64,000 nucleotides of DNA from Georgenia sp. EYE_87 (GTDB taxonomy: Bacteria > Actinomycetota > Actinomycetes > Actinomycetales > Actinomycetaceae). The stretch spans positions 350,379 through 414,378 of the forward strand of contig NZ_JAHXNL010000003.1 of NCBI RefSeq assembly GCF_023148685.1, written 5' to 3'. The translations under genes were made by a program, and so were the position numbers. The notes under the pieces were generated by a model. The model worked only from the letters and a program-made list of their open reading frames with translations. It was not told where the DNA came from and made no database searches. Below are positions 50,467 through 59,034 of this stretch, in pieces; position 1 is the first letter of the stretch; each line of letters opens with the position of its first letter.

Positions 50467-51825
50467 TCATCGCCGCGCAGCCTCGTAGCGCCGCAGCGCC
50501 TCGGCCCGCTCCGCAGCATGGTCGACGATCCGTTCCGGATACCCGCGGGCAAGGCCGTCAGGAATCCGCCACGGCTGGTGCACGGCGGCGCCGGGGACGT
50601 GGGCCAGCTCGGGAACGTACCGGCGGACGTACGCCCCGTCGGGGTCGAACCGCTCACCCTGGGTGACCGGGTTGAACACGCGGAAGTACGGCGCGGCGTC
50701 CGTGCCGGTGCCTGCCACCCACTGCCAGCCGTGGTTGTTCGAGGCGAGGTCGCCGTCGCGGAGGCGCTCGAGGAAGTACCGCGCGCCGTGCGGCCACCAG
50801 ACGTGCAGGTCCTTCACGAGGAAGCTCGCCACGACCATCCGCACCCGGTTGTGCATCCACCCCTCGGCGAGGAGCTGACGCATGCCGGCGTCGACGAACG
50901 GGTACCCCGTCCGGCCCTCCTCCCACGCGCGGACGTGGTCCGCCGCGGCGCCCGCCGGGTCCTCGTACGCCATGCCCCGCAGGTCCTCCCGCAGGTCGGC
51001 CCAGGCCGAGTCCGGGCGGTGGAAGAGCACGTCGGCGTAGAACTCCCGCCAGCACAGCTCGGCCACGAACCGCCGCGCACCCTCCGACCGACCGGCCGGG
51101 TGCGCGGCGACGTCGGCGAGCATCGTGCGGGGGTGGATCGTGCCGTACTTGAGATGCACGGACATCTGCGACGTCGCGGCCAGGTCGGGGCGGTCCCGCG
51201 TGCGGTCGTAGTCCGCCAGGTCGTCCTCGAGGAACTCCTCCCACCGGGCGCGGGCCGCGGCCTCGCCGACGGGCACGACGGCGGTGGCCGGGTCCTCCTC
51301 CCACGGCACCGCTGCCGACTCGACCCTCCGGCGCCACCTCAGGCGGGCGGGGACCGCCGCAGGCGAGTGCCAGCCGTTCTCCCGCCAGGCGCGGGAGAAC
51401 GGGGTGAAGACCCGGAACGGCTCGCCGTCGGCCTTGCGCACCACCCCCGGGCCGACGGCGTAGGGCGTGCCGGTCGCCACGAGCGGGACGTCGCCCAGGG
51501 CGCGCTCGACCCGCCGGTCGCGGCGCCGCCCGTACGGCGTGGTCTCCCGGCTGACGTGGACGCTCCCGGCCCCGGCCTCCCGGACGAGGGCCGGAATCTC
51601 CGCCTCCGCGCGGCCTACGCGTACCACCAGTGCGCCGTCGTACGACTCCCGGGCGGCCTCCAGCGCCGCTGACAGGTGTGCGCGCCGCACCGGCCCCGCC
51701 GACGCCAGCAGCGCCGGGTCCGCGACGAACACCGGCAGGACTTCGCCGCCCGACTCGTGCGCCGCGAGCAGTGCCGGCAGGTCGTGCAGCCGCAGGTCGC
51801 GACGGAGCCACAGCAAGGCGGTCAT
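50467..51825 (-). CDS. phrB: Deoxyribodipyrimidine photolyase
   Basis: Flavoprotein that splits UV-induced pyrimidine dimers with blue light, about 452 residues. N-terminal antenna domain MTALLWLRRDLRLHDLPAL; FAD domain with GYPFVDAGMRQLLAEGWMHN, RMVVASFLVKDLHVWW and the signature NNHGWQWVAGTGTDAAPYFR. The pattern fits class I CPD photolyases; cryptochrome function is less likely. The frame runs far upstream, but ATG at 51825 has GGAGG eight bases before it. Divergent from the AAA ATPase, with 99 bases between. Confidence 0.95.
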   Translation of the reverse strand: MTALLWLRRDLRLHDLPALLAAHESGGEVLPVFVADPALLASAGPVRRAHLSAALEAARESYDGALVVRVGRAEAEIPALVREAGAGSVHVSRETTPYGRRRDRRVERALGDVPLVATGTPYAVGPGVVRKADGEPFRVFTPFSRAWRENGWHSPAAVPARLRWRRRVESAAVPWEEDPATAVVPVGEAAARARWEEFLEDDLADYDRTRDRPDLAATSQMSVHLKYGTIHPRTMLADVAAHPAGRSEGARRFVAELCWREFYADVLFHRPDSAWADLREDLRGMAYEDPAGAAADHVRAWEEGRTGYPFVDAGMRQLLAEGWMHNRVRMVVASFLVKDLHVWWPHGARYFLERLRDGDLASNNHGWQWVAGTGTDAAPYFRVFNPVTQGERFDPDGAYVRRYVPELAHVPGAAVHQPWRIPDGLARGYPERIVDHAAERAEALRRYEAARR

Positions 51826-51924
51826 GGACGCCATCCTCCGGGCCGGGCCAGGAACGCGCTCGTCGGCGCACCCGGCCCGCCCATACGGCTGCGCCCGGCC
51901 GAGCCGACCTGGCAGGATCCGGCC

Positions 51925-53424
51925 ATGAGTCCCCGAGCGTCCGAATCTGACCTCGCGTCCTTCCTGCACGCGTTTCAGAGCCTGAGCCACCTGGCCCAGC
52001 GGCAGGCGGAGGCCGACCAGGCGCGCGGACGCGAACCCCTGCTGCCGGCCCTCGAGGCCCACCTCGGCGTCGACCCGCGCGGCCTCGCGGTCCTGACCGA
52101 GCTGGTGAGCCCGCTCCGGATCGCTGACGCCGACGTCGCGATCGAGCGCGTCGTCGCCTCCCACGGGGGCGGCACGGTGCTGGGCGTGGGCGGCGGGGAC
52201 CAGCGCTGGCACAACGGGCTGTCGGAGATTCTCCAGGTCGCCGGGCAGTGGGGGCAGTTCCCTCTCGGGCCGGTCGACTACACCACCGTCCCCGTCGGTC
52301 CCGACGAGGAACGCGCGACCGTGAGCTACGGCCTGCACCTCTTCCGTCACGACGACGTCCCGGTGGTCCTTCTCCAGCGTGGTGGCCGGCCGCAGTTCGG
52401 GAGCCAGCCCCAGCTCGAGGTCCTGACGCCCGGGGACGGCGTGGCGGCCGCCGTGCTCGCCGAGATCCGCGAGGCGATGAACGCGCACAGTGTGCTGCGC
52501 GGCCAGGTGGTCACCTTCACGACCTCGAGCTACGAGCCCGGCGCGGGCGGAGTCACGTTCGTCCGGCGGCCGAGGGTCTCCGCCGAGCAGGTTGTGCTCC
52601 CGGAGGGCCTGCTCGCCCGGGTGGAGCGTCACGTCCTCGGAATCGGGCGCCACCGCGCCGAGCTCGCCGCCGCGGGACAGCACCTCAAGCGTGGCGTGCT
52701 GCTCTACGGCCCGCCGGGCACGGGCAAGACCCACACGGTCCGCCACCTCGTCGGCGCCGCCCAGGACTCCACGGTCATCCTGCTCTCCGGCCGGTCGCTG
52801 CAGCTCGTCACCCAGGCGGCGGACACCGCCCGCGCGCTGCAACCGGCGATCGTGGTGCTCGAGGACTGCGACCTGGTGGCCGAGGAGCGCAGCCACTTCT
52901 CGTCCTCGCCGCTGCTCTTCGAGGTGCTCGACGCCCTCGACGGCCTCGCCGCCGACTGCGACGTCGTCTTTCTCCTGACCACCAACCGGGCGGACGTGCT
53001 GGAGCCGGCTCTCGCGCAGCGGCCCGGGCGCGTCGACCTCGCCGTCGAGATCCCGCTCCCCGACCTCCGGGCCCGGCGTGCGCTGCTGGACCTCTACGCC
53101 GCCGACCTGCCGTTCGGTCCGGGCGTCCGCGACGAGGTCGCGGCGGGCGCCGAGGGCACGACGGCCTCGTTCGCCAAGGAGCTCGTGCGGCGCTCGGTGC
53201 TGCGGGCGGTCGAGCGCGAGGGGGAGGTCGGCGACGACGACCTTCGCACCTCGTTGGAGGAGATGATGGCGGACGGCGGTGCCCTGACGCGGGTGCTGCT
53301 GGGCGGCGCAGGCCCGGTCGACGGTCAAGGACCGGCGTCCGCGGCCGGCTTCGTCAGCGTTCCGGGCGTCGCGCCCGGTGCCGGGCCGGCCGCGAGTGCG
53401 GCGGCGTCGGGCTGGGAGGAGTGA
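51925..53424 (+). CDS. AAA-family ATPase of unknown role
   Basis: About 499 residues. Residues 1-250 match nothing I recognise (start SESDLASFLHAFQSLSHLAQRQ, later FTTSSYEPGAGGVTFVRRPRV). The AAA core follows: Walker A YGPPGTGKTHTVRHLVG near 268, Walker B AIVVLEDCDLV, sensor 1 FLLTTNRADVLEPAL, arginine finger region QRPGRVDLAVEIPLPD, which is typical of BCS1/FtsH-like AAA proteins. The C-tail is Gly/Ala/Pro-rich. ATG at 51925; the frame upstream overlaps photolyase. Probably remodels a protein target; a partner is not evident. Confidence 0.75.
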   Translation: MSPRASESDLASFLHAFQSLSHLAQRQAEADQARGREPLLPALEAHLGVDPRGLAVLTELVSPLRIADADVAIERVVASHGGGTVLGVGGGDQRWHNGLSEILQVAGQWGQFPLGPVDYTTVPVGPDEERATVSYGLHLFRHDDVPVVLLQRGGRPQFGSQPQLEVLTPGDGVAAAVLAEIREAMNAHSVLRGQVVTFTTSSYEPGAGGVTFVRRPRVSAEQVVLPEGLLARVERHVLGIGRHRAELAAAGQHLKRGVLLYGPPGTGKTHTVRHLVGAAQDSTVILLSGRSLQLVTQAADTARALQPAIVVLEDCDLVAEERSHFSSSPLLFEVLDALDGLAADCDVVFLLTTNRADVLEPALAQRPGRVDLAVEIPLPDLRARRALLDLYAADLPFGPGVRDEVAAGAEGTTASFAKELVRRSVLRAVEREGEVGDDDLRTSLEEMMADGGALTRVLLGGAGPVDGQGPASAAGFVSVPGVAPGAGPAASAAASGWEE

Positions 53425-53529
53425 GCCGACCCCAGACTTCACCCTCAGACCTCCGGCTTCGGCGCGCAAGCGGTAGCCCGGGTCGGAGGGCGCGACGGCG
53501 AGGGGCGGGTAGCCCCGGGACCACCGGGG

Positions 53530-56190
53530 TCACCGGGTCGGCGCAGGGACCAGGTCCTGCAGCCGCCGCACCGGGCGGTCAGCCAGCCGCCAGAGCAGGC
53601 ACCCGGCGACGACGGCGGCGACGGTCGCGGTGAGCGGGTCCGGGACGTGGGCGAGGATCTGGAACTGGACGAGGTAGACGTACAGCGAGGCGGCGGCGAC
53701 CAGGCCGATCAGCGGGACCGCCCGGGCGGGGACCCGCACCTCGGGCACGAGGGCCAGGAGCGCGATGCCCGCCAGGACGGTGGCGTTGCGCACGGGATCG
53801 TCCGGGAAGAAGGTGGCCCCTCCGACGACGGCGACGGCAAGGGTGATCAGGCGGCGTCGAGGAGTGTCGGCGTGCGCCACGGCCGCGCCGACCGCGAAGA
53901 GCCAGAACGTGGTCGGCATGATCCCGCGCAGCACGCCCTCCCCGAGGTGCAGGACGACGAAGCGCGGCACGAGGGCCGCGACCGCCACGGCCGCGGCGAC
54001 CCGCCACGGGTCCCGGCGCCAGGCCCGGGATACCGCCGGGACCGAGAGGACGGCGACGAGCACCAGCGAGCAGGCGACGAGGGCGTCGACGAACCACAGC
54101 TCGTTGCGGAACCCGTAGGTGACGTCCCCGAGCATCCAGTTCGCCAGGGCGACGTTGGCCCACCCGTAGCGTTCCTGGGTGACCATGCCGATCAGGGCCA
54201 CGGCCATGGTGGGGACCGCGACGCCGACGAGCAGGCGGGCGGTCGCGCGCCAGCGACCGGTCGTGGTCGGGGCGGACAGCCCGAACCGGGCGGCGTTGAA
54301 GCCGGCCACCGCGAGGAGGGTGTGCGCGCCGCCGAGGACGCGGAAGAGGTCGGCGTGCGAGCCGCAGATGATCACCACGGCGATCGCGCGCAGCAGGACC
54401 GAGGTCTCCACGGTCCGCCACCCCCGCCACCCCCGCCGCCACGGCCGGTCGCCACGGTCGCCCGAGGGGCACGCCTGATCCTGCTCGGGCGCGGAGCCGG
54501 CGCGCCGGGAACGTCCCAGCCGCACGAGCTCCTGAAGGGGGCGTTGGTGCCAGCCCCGGGGGAGCGGGCCGACGAGACCCTCGAGCCGGACGGAGGCCTG
54601 CACGTGGCTGAGGGAGTCCCCGCCCTCCTCCACGAAGGTGCGGTCCAGGTCGACGGCGTCGGTGCCGAGCACGTCGCTGATCACGGCGGCGACGCGCACG
54701 GCGAGCGTGGGGCTCGCGCCGACCGCCTCGGCGGTGCGCAGCCGCGCCTCCTCGCACGCCTCCGGGGAGCCGCCGCGCACCAGCGCGGCGCAGCCGAGGC
54801 GGTCGACCTTGCCGTTGCCCAGGCGGGGCAGCTCGACGACGGCGACGGCCACCGCCGCCGGGCCGAGGCTGGAGGCCTCGCCGGCCAGGCGTCGGGCCCG
54901 CACGGCGGTCTCCGGGACGCCGGTACCGGGCTGCGGCTCGACCGCCACGGTGAGGCCGGAGTCGTCACCGCCCACGCACGCCGTCAGGCCGGCGGACTCG
55001 AGGACCCGCTCGACCGTCGCGAGGTCGACGCGCAGGCCCATCACCTTGACGAAACCGGACCGACGACCGTCCAGGCGCAGAAGGCCGTCGGGCCCGACCC
55101 GGCCCAGGTCGCCGGTACGCAGCTCAGTCAGCATGGCGCCCAGCGCCAGGTCGTCGGGGTGCTCGGCGTAGCCCATCATGACCCCGGGGCCGCTCACCAC
55201 CACCTCCCCGGAGCCGTCGGCGGCCTCCGGCACGGAGGTGTCGAGACGCAGGGAGGTCCCGGCCACGGGACGCCCCACGGCGTCGGGGTGGTCGGCGACC
55301 GACGCCGGGTCCAGCACGCAGATGCGTGCCGTGGCCTCGGTCTGCCCGTACATCACCGCGAGGTCCCAACCGTGCTCACGGCCCAGGGCCGCGGTGCGTG
55401 TCACGCGGTCGGGACCCATCCGGCCCCCGGCCTGGGCCACGAGGCGAAGCGAGGGGTGCGCCCCACCGAGCGCACCGGTGGACTCCATCAGCTCCACCAT
55501 GTGCGGGACGACCGCCAGCGTCGTGACCCGCCGCTCGTCCACGACGTCCCACAGCGCCTCGTCCAGGACGGACCCCTCGTGCAGCACCACCGAGCCGCCG
55601 GCCACCAGGTGCGAGTGCAGGACGGACAGCCCGAAGCAGTAGTGCAGGGGGAGGCTGGTGATCGCCCGGTCGGCCGGGGTGATCCGCAGCGCCTCGGCGA
55701 TCGCGGTGGCGTTGCTGACGAGATTCGTGCGGGACAGCCGCACGAGCTTCGGCGACCCCGTGCTGCCGGACGTGCTCAGCAGCAGCGCGAGGTCGGGGTG
55801 CAGGAGATGCCGGGCGTCGGGCGACGTCACCTCGAACGGCCGCTCTGGGTCACCCGTCGCCCTGACGTCCGGCGGATACCGGGCGAGGATGCGGGCCGTG
55901 CGGTCGTCGTCGGCGGTCACCAGGGCCACGTGGCCCGCCTCGAGGGTGGCCAGGTACGCCGTCACGCCGGCGAGGTCCGGCCGAAGCGGCAGGTGCACGA
56001 GCCGTCGCCCCTCGGCGACGTCCGGCAGCTGGCCGGCGACGTCCGTGACCCGGGTGCCCAGCTCCTCGTACGTGACGACGTCCCCGGCGGCGCTGAGCAG
56101 GGCGGGTCGTCCGGGTGGCGCCACTTCCGCCGGGCGCGGCAGCAGACCGCGGCCGGGCCGGGGGGAGACCGTGGTCGTCAGAGTTGTCAC
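53530..56190 (-). CDS. Adenylation-carrier-membrane acyltransferase fusion (NRPS-like)
   Basis: Protein of 886 residues with three parts. An adenylation domain (~25-480) carries STSGSTGSPKLVRLS, MYGQTEATARI, ELRTGDLGRVGPDG and the A10 lysine in LGNGKVDR. A phosphopantetheine carrier domain (~495-575) has Ser526 in GGDSLSHV. A membrane acyltransferase-3-like domain (~594-886) starts TSVLLRAIAVVIICGSHADL and has about ten hydrophobic helices. It would activate an amino or carboxylic acid, tether it, and pass it to a membrane or exported acceptor. The GTG start at 56190 lacks a clear ribosome site; an iron-box-like site lies seven bases upstream. Divergent PPTase. Confidence 0.85.
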   Translation of the reverse strand: MTTLTTTVSPRPGRGLLPRPAEVAPPGRPALLSAAGDVVTYEELGTRVTDVAGQLPDVAEGRRLVHLPLRPDLAGVTAYLATLEAGHVALVTADDDRTARILARYPPDVRATGDPERPFEVTSPDARHLLHPDLALLLSTSGSTGSPKLVRLSRTNLVSNATAIAEALRITPADRAITSLPLHYCFGLSVLHSHLVAGGSVVLHEGSVLDEALWDVVDERRVTTLAVVPHMVELMESTGALGGAHPSLRLVAQAGGRMGPDRVTRTAALGREHGWDLAVMYGQTEATARICVLDPASVADHPDAVGRPVAGTSLRLDTSVPEAADGSGEVVVSGPGVMMGYAEHPDDLALGAMLTELRTGDLGRVGPDGLLRLDGRRSGFVKVMGLRVDLATVERVLESAGLTACVGGDDSGLTVAVEPQPGTGVPETAVRARRLAGEASSLGPAAVAVAVVELPRLGNGKVDRLGCAALVRGGSPEACEEARLRTAEAVGASPTLAVRVAAVISDVLGTDAVDLDRTFVEEGGDSLSHVQASVRLEGLVGPLPRGWHQRPLQELVRLGRSRRAGSAPEQDQACPSGDRGDRPWRRGWRGWRTVETSVLLRAIAVVIICGSHADLFRVLGGAHTLLAVAGFNAARFGLSAPTTTGRWRATARLLVGVAVPTMAVALIGMVTQERYGWANVALANWMLGDVTYGFRNELWFVDALVACSLVLVAVLSVPAVSRAWRRDPWRVAAAVAVAALVPRFVVLHLGEGVLRGIMPTTFWLFAVGAAVAHADTPRRRLITLAVAVVGGATFFPDDPVRNATVLAGIALLALVPEVRVPARAVPLIGLVAAASLYVYLVQFQILAHVPDPLTATVAAVVAGCLLWRLADRPVRRLQDLVPAPTR

Positions 56191-56196
56191 GGGGGG

Positions 56197-56215
56197 TGAG
56201 GCTAGCCTTACCTAT
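56197..56215. promoter_or_regulatory. DtxR/IdeR iron-box-like operator
   Basis: TGAGGCTAGCCTTACCTAT agrees at 15 of 19 positions with the DtxR/IdeR consensus TTAGGTTAGCCTAACCTAA and keeps its central TAGCCT. It overlaps the promoter of the divergent adenylation-acyltransferase and phosphopantetheinyl transferase genes, with TATATA beside it. This implies repression by iron through a DtxR-family protein encoded elsewhere. Confidence 0.75.
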
Positions 56216-56243
56216 ATACGTCACACAACCAGGAGGTAATGCG

Positions 56244-56846
56244 GTGGCGGTGGTGTGGTGGTCGTCCCTCGCCGCGGCGGACCGGGACCTGCTCGCCATG
56301 CTCGACGACACCGAGCGTGCGCGGGTGGAGTCGCTCGAGCGTGCGGCCGACCGCGGCCGGTCGTTGCTCGGTGCCGCACTGCTACGCATGGCTCTCGCCG
56401 CCCGTCTCCCGGTGGGGCCGGCCGAGGTCGTGATCGACCGCACCTGCATCGAGTGCGGCGCTCCGCACGGGGCGCCGCGAGTCGTTCTGGCCGGCACCCC
56501 GGCACCGTGGGTGTCCGTCTCGCACTCCGGCCTGCTCGTCGTCGTCGCCGTGAGCGAGCGCGGTCCGGTCGGCGTCGACGTCCAGCGGGAGTCCGACCTG
56601 CCCGGTCCCGGCACCGGCCGGGAGTGGGTGCGCCGAGAGGCGGCGCTCAAGGCCACGACCGCCGCCCGGAGGGACGGCCATGCCACCGCCAGGTGCACGG
56701 CGGCCGCGGTGGCCGCGGCGACGGCCGACCTGCGCCCGCCGCTGGCCGGCTACGCCGCCGCGCTGGCCGCGCTCGGCGAGTCCGACAGCCGGCACTCAGC
56801 CCGCTGCTGGCCGGCCGGCTGGACCGGGGAAGGCGCGGCGAGCTAA
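56244..56846 (+). CDS. 4'-phosphopantetheinyl transferase (Sfp-like, compact)
   Basis: About 200 residues. Transfers phosphopantetheine from CoA to a carrier serine. Core motifs are WVSVSHSGLLV, the metal-binding VGVDVQ, and WVRREAALKATTAARRDG, equal to the W-x-x-K/R-E-A-x-x-K motif. GTG at 56244 follows AGGAGG at 56231-56236; an ATG at 56239 is in another frame. Shares a divergent iron-box promoter with the carrier protein gene, so Ser526 of that protein is its likely target. Converges on the BCCT gene. Confidence 0.85.
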   Translation: MAVVWWSSLAAADRDLLAMLDDTERARVESLERAADRGRSLLGAALLRMALAARLPVGPAEVVIDRTCIECGAPHGAPRVVLAGTPAPWVSVSHSGLLVVVAVSERGPVGVDVQRESDLPGPGTGREWVRREAALKATTAARRDGHATARCTAAAVAAATADLRPPLAGYAAALAALGESDSRHSARCWPAGWTGEGAAS

Positions 56847-56968
56847 GGCGCGGACGGACCGTGGACCCGGACGCCCCCGTGCGCGCCGCCCGTCGCTCTC
56901 CCGGGTGCTCGACCGGCGCACCGGGCGTGCCGCGGCCCCGGCGTCCGCCGGCCCCCGGGCGTGCCCCG

Positions 56969-58714
56969 TCAGGTCCGGCGGGGACCGCGGGAGAACAGCT
57001 TGGCCAGCGGGCCGGAGGACTCGATGGGCCGGATCGGCCCCTCCTCCCCGCCGCCCACCTCCTCGACGACGGCGGCCACGAGGCGTTCGCGGATCTCGGT
57101 CCGGCGCCGGCGTTCTGCCCGTTCCACGTCCTGCCGCAGTGACCGTACGAGGGCGACGCACATGGCGATCATGACGACGCTGAAGGGCGCCGCCACGAGG
57201 ATCGCCATGGTCTGCAGCGCCCCGAGGCCGCCCGTGGACCCGCCGCTCCCGAGCAGCACCGCGGCGATGGCGCCGGTGAGAACGGCCCACGTGAGGCGGA
57301 CGGCGAGGGGTGGGTTGGGGTCGCCGCCGGTCGAGAGCATCGAGACGACGTAGGAGCCGGAGTCGGAGCTCGTCACGAAGAAGATCGTCACGAGCAGGAT
57401 CGCCAGCCCGGAGAGCACCGGACCGCCCGGGAGCCCCTCGAGCATCTGGAACAGGGCGGTGTTGTTGTTCACCTGGCCCTCACCGGTGATCAGCCCGCCG
57501 TCGCCGAAGAGCTGGCGGTACAGCGCCGTGCCACCCATGACCGAGAACCACAGGAAGGTGACGAGCGTGGGGACGAGCAGCACGCCGATGATGAACTCAC
57601 GCACCGTGCGGCCGCGGGAGATGCGGGCGATGAAGATGCCGACGAAGGGCGACCAGCTCATCCACCAGCCCCAGTAGTAGGTGGTCCAGCCCGCCAGCCA
57701 CTCCTCGCCCTGGGCCCCCTGGTAGGGCAGCGTCGAGAAGGAGAGGCGGACGATGTTCTGCAGGTACGCCCCGATGGACTGCACGAACTCGCGCATGACG
57801 AAGAGGCTCGGGCCGAGGAGCAGGACGGCGAGCAGGAGGACCGCCGCCAGCACGAGGTTGATGTTCGACAGCCACCGGATGCCGGCGTCTAGCCCGGTGG
57901 CGACCGAGATGGCCGCCATCCCGGCGATCACCAGGATGAGCACAACCAGAACGGTTGGCGAGATGTCGAGGATGCCGAGGTAGTCGAGCCCGGAGCCGAC
58001 CTGGACGACGCCGAATCCGAGCGAGGTGGCCACGCCGAACACGGTCCCGACGATGGCGACGATGTCGACGACGTCGCCCCACCCGCCGCTGGCGCGCCTC
58101 GTGCCGATGATCGGCTCGAGCGCCCACCGCAGCGCCACCGGGCGGCGCCGGCGGTGGACCACGTGGGCGACGGCGAGCCCGACCACGATGTAGATGGCCC
58201 AGGCGTGCAGGCCCCAGTGGAGGAAGGTCGTCATGAGCGCACCCTGAGCCAGCTGGGCCGGAGGCCCTTCCTGGCCCGGCGGCGGCGCGGCGTAGTGGTT
58301 CAGCGGCTCCGCCACGCCCCAGAAGACCAGGCCGATGCCCATCCCGGCGGCGAACAGCATCGCGAACCAGCTGAACGTGTCGTACTCGGGCCGCTCGTCG
58401 TCGCGGCCGAGGCGGACGTCGCCGAGCTTGGAGAAGGCGATCCACAGCGCGAGCAGCACGAAGCCGGTGACCGTCAGGACGTAGTACCAGCCGATCGAGT
58501 TGACGACGACGGTGTTCGCCGTGCCGAGGACCGAGTTCAGCCAGTCCGGGAGGGCCAGGGCGACGAGGACGAACACCAGGACGATGCCCGAGGCGGGGTA
58601 GAAGACGCGCCGCGCGACGCCGTGCGGCCGGGATACGGCCGGTGTGGCCGCGGATCCGCCAGGTCCGGGCGACGTCGTCGTGCCTTCGGGTGGCGTCGTG
58701 CCGCTCTCGCTCAT
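56969..58714 (-). CDS. BCCT-family betaine/choline/carnitine transporter
   Basis: Secondary transporter of about 581 residues and twelve helices for osmoprotectant uptake. Landmarks: FSWFAMLFAAGMGIGLVFWG, then NHYAAPP, the long amphipathic region, and the BCCT signature WWMSWSPFVGIFIARISRGRTVREF. The end is charged (LRQDVERAERRRRTEIRER), possibly an osmosensing tail as in BetP. ATG at 58714; the frame continues upstream only through non-coding and pseudogene sequence. The substrate is not decided by sequence. Confidence 0.95.
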   Translation of the reverse strand: MSESGTTPPEGTTTSPGPGGSAATPAVSRPHGVARRVFYPASGIVLVFVLVALALPDWLNSVLGTANTVVVNSIGWYYVLTVTGFVLLALWIAFSKLGDVRLGRDDERPEYDTFSWFAMLFAAGMGIGLVFWGVAEPLNHYAAPPPGQEGPPAQLAQGALMTTFLHWGLHAWAIYIVVGLAVAHVVHRRRRPVALRWALEPIIGTRRASGGWGDVVDIVAIVGTVFGVATSLGFGVVQVGSGLDYLGILDISPTVLVVLILVIAGMAAISVATGLDAGIRWLSNINLVLAAVLLLAVLLLGPSLFVMREFVQSIGAYLQNIVRLSFSTLPYQGAQGEEWLAGWTTYYWGWWMSWSPFVGIFIARISRGRTVREFIIGVLLVPTLVTFLWFSVMGGTALYRQLFGDGGLITGEGQVNNNTALFQMLEGLPGGPVLSGLAILLVTIFFVTSSDSGSYVVSMLSTGGDPNPPLAVRLTWAVLTGAIAAVLLGSGGSTGGLGALQTMAILVAAPFSVVMIAMCVALVRSLRQDVERAERRRRTEIRERLVAAVVEEVGGGEEGPIRPIESSGPLAKLFSRGPRRT

Positions 58715-58869
58715 GAGGTCCCAGGGTGGTCCCCTCGCCCGAGGTGCGCAAAGGGAGGCCGCAGCGATCCGGTCGCGAGCTCCCGCATCCCGCACCGTGG
58801 GTGCGTCGGGGTCGCCGGGGCGGCGCACGTGGCGCTGGGGGGTACTGCCAGTGCCTGGTCCGGCAGGGA

Positions 58870-59025
58870 CTTGCGCCTCCCACGACGTGCAGTTCCACCG
58901 CAGCGGGCGGAAGTGCCTCCGCCACCCGGTCGTCGGCCAGCTCGACCTGGACTTCGAGTCGATGGAGCTGCCGTCGGAGCCCGACCTCTCCTCGACGTCT
59001 GCACCGCACCTGCCGGCTCGCCCAC
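58870..59025 (+). pseudogene. Remnant of an MmyB-like (XRE) transcriptional regulator
   Basis: A fragment whose translation from 58881 reads HDVQFHRSGRKCLRHPVVGQ, followed by LDLDFESMELPSEPDL. This matches the C-terminal half of the MmyB ligand-binding domain. After about 58990 the homology moves to the next frame (L-D-V-C-T-A-P-A-G-S-P-T), where the family has Y-T-A-E-P-G-S-P, so a frameshift is present. No start or helix-turn-helix remains upstream. It occupies most of the 320-base gap between the BCCT and aminotransferase genes. Confidence 0.65.
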
Positions 59026-59034
59026 GGCGCCGGT

